Source: Tannerella sp. (GTDB lineage Bacteria; Bacteroidota; Bacteroidia; Bacteroidales; Tannerellaceae). Taken from it: a DNA stretch of 12,115 nucleotides. A model generated the notes under the pieces. It saw only the letters and a program-made list of their open reading frames with translations, was not told where the DNA came from and did no database searches. Shown here one piece after another: positions 7,545 through 12,115 of the stretch. Numbering within the stretch: position 1 is the stretch's first letter; each line of letters begins with the position of its first letter. Location: assembly GCA_031269635.1 (NCBI GenBank), contig JAISYY010000018.1, forward strand, positions 1 to 12,115, given 5' to 3'. The position numbers and the translations under genes are program-made.

Positions 7545-8714
7545 TTATTCAATGCTATTCATGTGGTTTTTCAACGGGTTTGAATACATTTCAAGAATCT
7601 TTGTCCTCAGGAAAATTTCGTCCTTGTCCGGGAGGTTTATTTTATCAATTTGTTTTTGCACGTAAGTCTCGAAAAGCATTTTATCCCGCAGGTCATAGTT
7701 TGTACGGAAATACACGCTGTGGTGTAATAAATCGTATGCCACATAATTGCAGGGATAAAAGCGGTAATGCTTATATATTTCCTTGTCTATAATTTCCGCG
7801 ATTCTTGCTATCAATACGTTTTTATCCAGTTTTGTGTTTTCGAACAGAGCAAGTTTGTCGTTTATCGGCGAACCTATTGTAAAATGAACGCGTCCTTTGT
7901 TGTTGAGCAATCCCGTTTCCATGTTAAACAAGTCGTCCCGTTTGCTTTTTATAAAATCAGGATTGTCCCGTTTCTGCTGAAACTCCTCTGCTTTAAGGAA
8001 GTCGCACGGGTCGTATTCGTAAGAGATGGCAATGGGGACAATGTTGAGGTCCATCAGGTTTCTGAGGATGTTATCCTTATATTGCCCGGCCATATTAAGC
8101 ATTTTGAGTACGCTGTTCTGCGTATGGTCGTTGGAATCTTTCGCCCGGCCTTCGCGTTGCGCGATCCATACGGATTCCTTTGAATCTTTAATCGTATGAT
8201 GGATATAGGCGGACAGTTGCTGGCTGGCTTCGAGCAATTTGCGAACGGGCATGTCCCGCTTGACGATAAAGCAGTTATTCAGTTTGACGACCAGATCGAT
8301 CCACGGGTGAATCAGCAGGTTGTCGCCTATCGCTATTTGTGTCATGCCATGGCCGATGTCAAGAAGCAGGGCGTTGAGGAACGCGGCATCAAGAACAATA
8401 TCCCGGTGATTGGATATGAACGTGCAGGGCATGTCCGGCACACGGCTACGCCCGGAGATGGTGAGCGAAAATGTCGTCGCTTTTGCAATCTGCATTACGG
8501 CATTATACGCAAGAACCGTCTTAAATTCTTCTTTTGTCTTGCAGTTTCGCATGGTTTCCGCAAACTGTTCCCAGTTTAAGCCGGGCATTATATACCGTAA
8601 TGCCGTCCTGAACCCTTCCGAAACTGTGAGGCTTTCAATAGCATCATGTACTTCGTCATTGTTAAGAGGACGAATATCATCAAAATTGTATTTCGAATAA
8701 TCTATGCTCATCAT
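7545..8714 (-). CDS. PlsC/PlsB-like phospholipid acyltransferase family protein
   Basis: This 389-residue protein belongs to the glycerolipid acyltransferase superfamily, which transfers acyl chains to glycerol-3-phosphate or lysophosphatidate at the inner membrane. All four motif regions can be placed: SNHRDIVLD (101-109) as block I, NCFIVKRD (147-154) as block II, WIAQREGRAKD (183-193) as block III in place of FPEGTRS, and IVPIAISYEYDP as block IV. Block I has five residues rather than four between His103 and Asp109. The protein is larger than a typical PlsC (about 240 residues), with an N-terminal helical region before block I and a long C-terminal extension. No clear transmembrane helix is visible, so membrane contact may be peripheral. 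Rex starts 3 nt downstream. Whether it uses glycerol-3-phosphate, lysophosphatidate or another acceptor is not shown. Confidence 0.85.
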   Translation of the reverse strand: MMSIDYSKYNFDDIRPLNNDEVHDAIESLTVSEGFRTALRYIMPGLNWEQFAETMRNCKTKEEFKTVLAYNAVMQIAKATTFSLTISGRSRVPDMPCTFISNHRDIVLDAAFLNALLLDIGHGMTQIAIGDNLLIHPWIDLVVKLNNCFIVKRDMPVRKLLEASQQLSAYIHHTIKDSKESVWIAQREGRAKDSNDHTQNSVLKMLNMAGQYKDNILRNLMDLNIVPIAISYEYDPCDFLKAEEFQQKRDNPDFIKSKRDDLFNMETGLLNNKGRVHFTIGSPINDKLALFENTKLDKNVLIARIAEIIDKEIYKHYRFYPCNYVAYDLLHHSVYFRTNYDLRDKMLFETYVQKQIDKINLPDKDEIFLRTKILEMYSNPLKNHMNSIE

Positions 8715-8734
8715 TAATACCGGATTAAAAACTA

Positions 8735-8755
8735 CAAACTTACAAATGTTATTTG
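8735..8755 (-). promoter_or_regulatory. Candidate -7 box with adjacent dyad before the acyltransferase-rex genes
   Basis: On the minus strand TAAGTTTG (8735-8742) matches the Bacteroidota -7 consensus TAnnTTTG and ends 20 nt before the acyltransferase start. Directly upstream is CAAATAACATTTG (8743-8755), an inverted repeat with 5-bp arms and a 3-nt spacer. No good TTTG -33 box lies 19-21 nt upstream, so the promoter is incomplete and may be weak or activator-dependent. The position suits an internal promoter for acyltransferase-rex and downstream genes. Confidence 0.35.
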
Positions 8756-8785
8756 AATATAGTACGTCTTTAACCTTTTTTTATA

Positions 8786-9757
8786 TTATCTGTTTTCTAT
8801 AATTTCAGTCATAACGTCCTTAATATCAAGGCCTGCGACGCGTATTTGTTGCGGGATGAAGCTGGTAGCCGTCATTCCCGGATTTGTGTTTATCTCCAGG
8901 AGTACGGGATTCCGGTCTCCGGGGATGATGTAATCTATACGAATGATGCCGTGTGCGCCTATTATATCGTATATCTCCAGCGTTTGACGCTGTATTTCCT
9001 CCGTCAGCTCTTTTGATATGCGCGCCGGTGTTATTTCCTGTACCTGGCCGTTGTATTTTGCGTCGTAATCAAAAAATTCGTTGTCCGTAACCACTTCCGT
9101 TATCGGAAAGGCCACCTGTTTTGTTTCCGTCTTGTAACAGCCGCACGTGATTTCCGTACCGTCAATAAAACGTTCGATGATTACTTCGCGTCCTTCCGCA
9201 AAAGCTTTTTCTATGGCCGGTTCTAATTGTGACGCTTCTTTTACTTTGGTCACGCCGAAACTGCTCCCGCCGTCGTTAGGCTTTACAAAAACAGGTAATC
9301 CCAACTTGTTTATAATACCGTCGGCATCGGCTTCCTGTCCCTTCAAAAGGCGTATTGAATCGGCAACACGAAAGCCGAGACTCTTCAGAAACTGATTATT
9401 TATGAATTTGTTGAATGTCAAGGCTCCGGCAAGTACGCCACATGACGAGTAAGGGACGCCCAGCATGTCAAAATATCCTTGAAGCCGTCCGTCTTCTCCC
9501 GGACGGCCATGGATAGTAATATATGCGTAGTCAAATTTTATTTTCCGACCGTTTGCCTGGAAACTGAAATCATTTTTATCGACCGCCGCCGCAGTTCCGT
9601 CCGGCATTTTTACGTTCCAGTCACTGTTTCTTAACGTAACGATATACAAGTTGTAACGGTCTTTGTCGATAAAACCGTACAGTCCCTCTGCGCTTCTTAA
9701 AGAAACTTCGTATTCGGAAGAATCGCCTCCGGCTACAATTGCAATATTCTTTATCAT
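8786..9757 (-). CDS. ddl: D-alanine--D-alanine ligase
   Basis: Ddl joins two D-alanines with ATP in the cytoplasm to make the dipeptide that ends the peptidoglycan stem peptide. The 323-residue length is normal. The ATP-grasp order is complete: the N-terminal lobe with E15 (SSEYEVSL), HGRPGEDGRLQG (83-94), the ATP-binding lysine strand VFVKPNDGGSSFGVTKV (156-172), the substrate-side FFDYDAKY (228-235), and the Mg ligands D275 (RIDY), E288 and N290 (EINTNPGMT). The retained Tyr-rich FFDYDAKY segment argues for D-Ala-D-Ala rather than the D-Ala-D-lactate product of VanA-type ligases. The gene has a 184-nt leader after rluD and a 71-nt gap to the acyltransferase, so it may be transcribed partly on its own. 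Confidence 0.97.
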   Translation of the reverse strand: MIKNIAIVAGGDSSEYEVSLRSAEGLYGFIDKDRYNLYIVTLRNSDWNVKMPDGTAAAVDKNDFSFQANGRKIKFDYAYITIHGRPGEDGRLQGYFDMLGVPYSSCGVLAGALTFNKFINNQFLKSLGFRVADSIRLLKGQEADADGIINKLGLPVFVKPNDGGSSFGVTKVKEASQLEPAIEKAFAEGREVIIERFIDGTEITCGCYKTETKQVAFPITEVVTDNEFFDYDAKYNGQVQEITPARISKELTEEIQRQTLEIYDIIGAHGIIRIDYIIPGDRNPVLLEINTNPGMTATSFIPQQIRVAGLDIKDVMTEIIENR

Positions 9758-9790
9758 ATCTTTATTTTTATATTTATCAAATCAACCGTG

Positions 9791-9954
9791 TTCCGTACGG
9801 GACGGAAGCGGGGTACGGGGCGTTTTTCTCTCTACCAACATCGTGTCCTTGACAGGACACCGGAGAATTTTTGTTATGTTTATTTCGCATCTCTTCATTC
9901 TTAATTTTTAATTCTTAAACCAACAGCTATGTTTCATTTTGTCATTCCGTACGG
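9791..9954. repeat. Direct repeat TTCCGTACGG bracketing the rluD-ddl gap
   Basis: TTCCGTACGG occurs at 9791-9800 and again at 9945-9954, with 144 nt between. The second copy lies in the last codons of rluD. Each contains the 8-bp palindrome CCGTACGG. Between them lies an intergenic stretch with an AT-rich repeat-like run at 9897-9918 (ATTCTTAA, five T, then AATTCTTAA) and the hairpin at 9843-9860. No terminal inverted repeats or coding sequence are visible inside, so an insertion is not shown. Confidence 0.4.
9843..9860 (-). promoter_or_regulatory. Hairpin in the 184-nt rluD-ddl gap
   Basis: GTGTCCT (9843-9849) and AGGACAC (9854-9860) form a perfect 7-bp stem around a 4-nt loop. On the minus strand it lies 81 nt after the rluD stop and 85 nt before the ddl start, with no T-run after it, so it is a poor intrinsic terminator in the gene direction. 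A second, weaker minus-strand stem (TTCCGT with ACGGAA, about 9791-9807) lies closer to ddl. They may be leader structures or an operator; their function is unknown. No convincing ddl promoter was found in this gap. Confidence 0.35.
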
Positions 9955-11009
9955 TAATATTTCCGCCAACGCTCCGTAAGCTGTTGCATATCAGGCGGCA
10001 TTTCCGAATCGAAAAACATTTCTTCGCCTGTGGCCGGATGCGCGAATCCGAGCGTTTTCGCATGTAAAGCCTGTCGCGGGCAGATTTCAAAGCAGTTATG
10101 TATAAACTGTTTATATCCTGATGATTGCAATCCTTTGAGGATGGCATTGCCGCCATATCTCCCGTCATTAAAGATCGGGTGTCCGATATGTTTCATGTGA
10201 GTACGGATCTGATGTGTCCTTCCTGTTTCCAGTCGACATTCCACGAGTGAGACATATCCGAATTTTTCCAGGATACGGTAATGCGTAACGGCCGGTTTTC
10301 CCTGTTCTCCGCCGGGAAATACGGTCATAACCATTCTGTCGTGGGGGTCGCGTCCGATATTTCCTTCGATACGTCCCTCCGGTTCTTTCGGGACGCCCCA
10401 TACCAGGGCAACGTATTTGCGCTGTGTTGTTTTATTGAAAAACTGCAGGCTCAGGTTCGTTTTTGCTTCCGGCCGTTTAGCAATGACGAGAAGTCCCGAC
10501 GTGTCTTTATCAATACGGTGTACCAGCCCGACGCACGGATCTGCCGGGTCGTACAGCGGGTCGTCTTTCAGGTAATACGCCAGGCCGTTTACGAGTGTAC
10601 CCTGATAGTTCCCGTGTCCGGGATGTACGACCAGCCCGGCCGGTTTGTTAACGACAATCAGTTCGTTATCTTCATATACAATATCCAGGGGGATATCTTC
10701 GGGTACTGTTTCAAATTCGTAACGAGGGCGTGACATCATGATCGTTATCACGTCCATTGGTTTGACGCGGTAATTGCTTTTTACGGCTTTCCCGTTGACG
10801 AATATACAGTTTGCTTCGGCGGCTAACTGTATGCGGTTACGGCTGATATTTGTCAGCCGGTCCATAAGAAATTTGTCGATGCGTAACAGGGACTGGTTCC
10901 TGTCTGCGGTAAAGCGGAAGTGTTCGTATAATTGATCCTCTTTCTCCTCTCCGGGATCAAACAAATCGTCGGATAGCAATATGTCTTCTGTTTCTTTCGG
11001 ATATGTCAT
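9942..11009 (-). CDS. rluD: RluD-type 23S rRNA pseudouridine synthase
   Basis: RluA/RluD-family enzymes convert uridines in 23S rRNA to pseudouridine during large-subunit assembly. The 355-residue protein has an S4 RNA-binding domain (about 41-90: LLRIDKFLMDRL, NCIFVNGKAVKSNYRVKPMD) and a catalytic domain with LVVHPGHGN (126-134), the active-site motif HRIDKDTSG with catalytic D167, and the late motif GRTHQIRTHMKHIGHPI. The S4 domain and catalytic motifs point to RluD rather than RluA, which lacks S4; the exact target uridines cannot be read. An acidic N-terminal extension of about 40 residues precedes S4. The gene starts 2 nt after the PASTA gene stop, indicating co-transcription and probably translational coupling. 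Confidence 0.94.
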   Translation of the reverse strand: MTYPKETEDILLSDDLFDPGEEKEDQLYEHFRFTADRNQSLLRIDKFLMDRLTNISRNRIQLAAEANCIFVNGKAVKSNYRVKPMDVITIMMSRPRYEFETVPEDIPLDIVYEDNELIVVNKPAGLVVHPGHGNYQGTLVNGLAYYLKDDPLYDPADPCVGLVHRIDKDTSGLLVIAKRPEAKTNLSLQFFNKTTQRKYVALVWGVPKEPEGRIEGNIGRDPHDRMVMTVFPGGEQGKPAVTHYRILEKFGYVSLVECRLETGRTHQIRTHMKHIGHPIFNDGRYGGNAILKGLQSSGYKQFIHNCFEICPRQALHAKTLGFAHPATGEEMFFDSEMPPDMQQLTERWRKYYRTE

Positions 11010-11011
11010 GA

Positions 11012-11629
11012 CTAAAACCAGCTTTCATCACCGCCGATTATTTCAACAATGTTTTCTATAGAATCATCTTCCTGCGGCATAATGTTACCGTCGCTTACTA
11101 CCAGGGTAAGTTTGGCCGTCAGCGGTACACGCGTACCGCTGTTGATCATCCGGCCTTCGTATTCTACGCCCAAAGTAAGGTCGCGGTATTCGCCGGACAC
11201 ATATTTGTGTTCCACATCTATAAAGCCGCGAGCGCTTAAAAGCGCGTATGCCTGACGAAAAGATATATCCGTAATATCGGGAACAGGAGCGGTCTCCTCC
11301 GTTTTGGCATTGACGGTAACATATACGATCCGGTTCTTTTTAACTTTGGAGTTTGCCTCCGGCAACAGTTCTACAATCGCACCGGGCGCCGCGTCTTTTG
11401 AAAAAATAGAATCGACAATGACATAGCGCAACCTGTTTTGTTCAAAGAAAGGAGCGGCATCTTTTACCTGAAGTCCTCTCACATCGGGTACGTGGACGGC
11501 CTGATTATGATTCGTATAAGAATCAATGCTTTTCAGTACGAAACAGATGATTAAGCACATGAATACCCCTACGGCCAAAAGATGGACATATACGGGCAAC
11601 TTGAATATTTTGTCGATAAAAGACTTCAT
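11012..11629 (-). CDS. Membrane-anchored PASTA-domain protein
   Basis: This 205-residue protein has one N-terminal transmembrane segment (about 14-33), preceded by a short basic cytoplasmic end, so the rest should face the periplasm. Two PASTA-type repeats follow: about 46-107 (VPDVRGLQVKDAAPFFEQN, VVELLPEANSKV-like core, IVYVTVN) and about 115-180 (VPDITDISFRQAYALLSARG, TLVVSD). PASTA domains in Ser/Thr kinases and penicillin-binding proteins bind muropeptides or act as spacers, but no kinase, transpeptidase or other catalytic domain is present. The tail is acidic (PQEDDSIENIVEIIGGDE). The next gene is rluD (2 nt) and ddl follows, so a cell-wall role is plausible but inferred. An exact palindrome, CAAACGTTTG (11636-11645), lies just upstream of the start. 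Confidence 0.9.
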   Translation of the reverse strand: MKSFIDKIFKLPVYVHLLAVGVFMCLIICFVLKSIDSYTNHNQAVHVPDVRGLQVKDAAPFFEQNRLRYVIVDSIFSKDAAPGAIVELLPEANSKVKKNRIVYVTVNAKTEETAPVPDITDISFRQAYALLSARGFIDVEHKYVSGEYRDLTLGVEYEGRMINSGTRVPLTAKLTLVVSDGNIMPQEDDSIENIVEIIGGDESWF

Positions 11630-11733
11630 CTATACCAAACGTTTGTATTTTATTTTTTATATACCAACAAAGCAAAAGCTTCGATAAGGAAACTCTTGCT
11701 TTTATATGATACGGCAACGCGCAAGGCGTTTTC

Positions 11734-11886
11734 CTAATTCGTATATTCGTCGGAAACAGTCAGTTTGGCGCGACCTTTTGCGCGACGGGCGGCAAGCACT
11801 CTGCGGCCATTGGCTGTAGCCATACGCTCACGAAAACCGTGTTTGTTTTTTCTCTTACGGTTAGAGGGTTGAAATGTCCTTTTCAT
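11734..11886 (-). CDS. rpmH: 50S ribosomal protein L34
   Basis: This 50-residue, very basic protein is L34 of the large ribosomal subunit. It opens with MKRTFQPSNRKRKNKHGFR, continues with ERMATANGRRVLAARRAKGR and ends in a short acidic tail (SDEYTN). The opening and the R/K-rich centre are diagnostic and the length is typical. The start at 11886 is the only Met that gives the L34 N terminus and is preceded by an A-rich stretch (AAAGAAAAAG) rather than a strong Shine-Dalgarno. It is probably the first gene of the minus-strand series, with its own promoter about 70 nt upstream. A small stem (AACGC with GCGTT, 11716-11730) follows the stop on the minus strand but has no T-run. No rnpA follows; the next gene is the PASTA gene, 104 nt away. 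Confidence 0.96.
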   Translation of the reverse strand: MKRTFQPSNRKRKNKHGFRERMATANGRRVLAARRAKGRAKLTVSDEYTN

Positions 11887-11955
11887 CTTTTTCTTTTTTT
11901 ATATTGTTATTACTTATCCTGTTACATACCGGCTTTATATTTCAAATCGGGGCTG

Positions 11956-11986
11956 CAAATGTAGATGTATTTTTTGAAATAACAAA
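11956..11986 (-). promoter_or_regulatory. Promoter of rpmH, Bacteroidota -33/-7 type
   Basis: On the minus strand TTTG (11983-11986) is followed, after exactly 19 nt, by TACATTTG (11956-11963). This matches the Bacteroidota housekeeping consensus TTTG, a 19-21 nt spacer, and TAnnTTTG in every fixed position. Transcription should begin near 11950, giving a leader of about 60 nt before rpmH. This is the best promoter in the window and suits a highly expressed ribosomal protein gene. Confidence 0.75.
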
Positions 11987-11993
11987 AAATACA
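11966..11993. repeat. 28-bp perfect dyad inside the rpmH promoter
   Basis: TGTATTTTTTG (11966-11976) and CAAAAAATACA (11983-11993) are exact reverse complements separated by 6 nt (AAATAA). The dyad covers the -33 TTTG and nearly all the spacer, ending 2 nt short of the -7 box. This placement would let a bound dimer block RNA polymerase. It could also be a chance product of A/T runs, but 11 matched pairs with G and C positions included make that less likely. It differs from the Rex operator pattern (TTGTGA, spacer, TCACAA). Confidence 0.6.
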
Positions 11994-11994
11994 G

Positions 11995-12024
11995 GCCGGA
12001 AATTAACAAACTTTTTTCTCCGGC
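11995..12024 (-). terminator. Weak candidate terminator upstream of rpmH
   Basis: GCCGGA (11995-12000) and TCCGGC (12019-12024) form a 6-bp GC-rich stem around an 18-nt AT-rich loop, followed on the minus strand by CTGTATTTTTTG. It could end transcription of a minus-strand gene lying beyond the right edge, just before the rpmH promoter. The large loop makes it doubtful. No minus-strand coding frame runs in from the edge for more than about a dozen codons. Confidence 0.25.
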
Positions 12025-12080
12025 AATTTTTAACTATTACGCATCGCTGAATAGAGCGTCATTGCAAGAGGAGGGGTCTC

Positions 12081-12115
12081 ATGGCAGTAAATTATTTTTT
12101 ACCCGTCGATGTATG
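12081..12115 (+). CDS. Possible start of a + strand gene, cut by the right edge
   Basis: An ATG at 12081 opens MAVNYFLPVDV and runs off the window. It is preceded at a good distance by a strong Shine-Dalgarno-like sequence (AGAGGAGG, 12067-12074), which is unusual for Bacteroidota. Eleven codons are too few to identify a protein. The upstream string CGTCATTGC (12057-12065) resembles the opening of dispersed intergenic repeats seen in many bacteria, so this stretch could instead be non-coding. Confidence 0.25.
   Translation, partial: MAVNYFLPVDV

Noticed and set aside
9758..9790. ddl promoter based on a TTGATTTG -7-like box
   Set aside because: It has one mismatch to the fixed positions and no -33 TTTG at 19-21 nt; the expected region is taken up by a stem instead.
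10281..10733. 150-residue + strand open frame opposite rluD
   Set aside because: It is the reverse of the RluD catalytic region; no motif or separate start signal supports it.
11716..11730. Stem AACGC/GCGTT just after rpmH as its terminator
   Set aside because: The stem is only 5 bp and no T-run follows it in the minus direction; read-through to the PASTA gene is as likely.
1..12115. A mobile element, CRISPR array, defence island or biosynthetic cluster
   Set aside because: No transposase, integrase, spaced direct-repeat array, tRNA attachment site or phage-like gene was seen. Almost all the sequence is accounted for by recognisable core genes.

Overview
The window reads as core chromosome of a Bacteroidota bacterium of the order Bacteroidales. 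The evidence is the type IX secretion (T9SS) pair PorU-PorV, a Rex repressor, a PASTA-RluD-Ddl-acyltransferase gene series of the kind I recall from this group, and a -33/-7 promoter of the Bacteroidota type (TTTG, then TAnnTTTG) before rpmH. From memory, ispF, porV, porU and a FAH-family gene lie in the same order in Porphyromonas gingivalis. I cannot fix the genus; a T9SS-bearing relative of Porphyromonas or Tannerella would fit.

Layout. At the left edge, a calcineurin-like metallophosphatase lacking its 5' end runs on the + strand. It converges on a long minus-strand series that, in transcription order (right to left), is rpmH (L34), a membrane-anchored PASTA protein, rluD, ddl, a PlsC/PlsB-like acyltransferase, rex, a FAH-family hydrolase, porU, porV and ispF. 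Many junctions are very tight (PASTA-rluD 2 nt, acyltransferase-rex 3 nt, rex-FAH 7 nt, porV-ispF 3 nt). The larger gaps are 71 nt before the acyltransferase, 184 nt before ddl, 104 nt between rpmH and the PASTA gene, and the rpmH upstream region. The right edge may hold the first 11 codons of a + strand gene.

How the genes fit together. Most act in translation or the cell envelope: L34 and RluD in the large ribosomal subunit, the PASTA protein and Ddl in peptidoglycan sensing and precursor synthesis, the acyltransferase in phospholipid synthesis, IspF in isoprenoid supply, and PorU/PorV in processing and surface attachment of T9SS cargo. Rex, an NADH/NAD+-sensing repressor, sits inside this series and may share a transcript with the T9SS genes.

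I see no mobile element, CRISPR array, tRNA, rRNA or phage gene, and no new defence or biosynthetic system. The most notable non-coding signal is a perfect 11-bp inverted repeat filling the space between the -33 and -7 boxes of the rpmH promoter.
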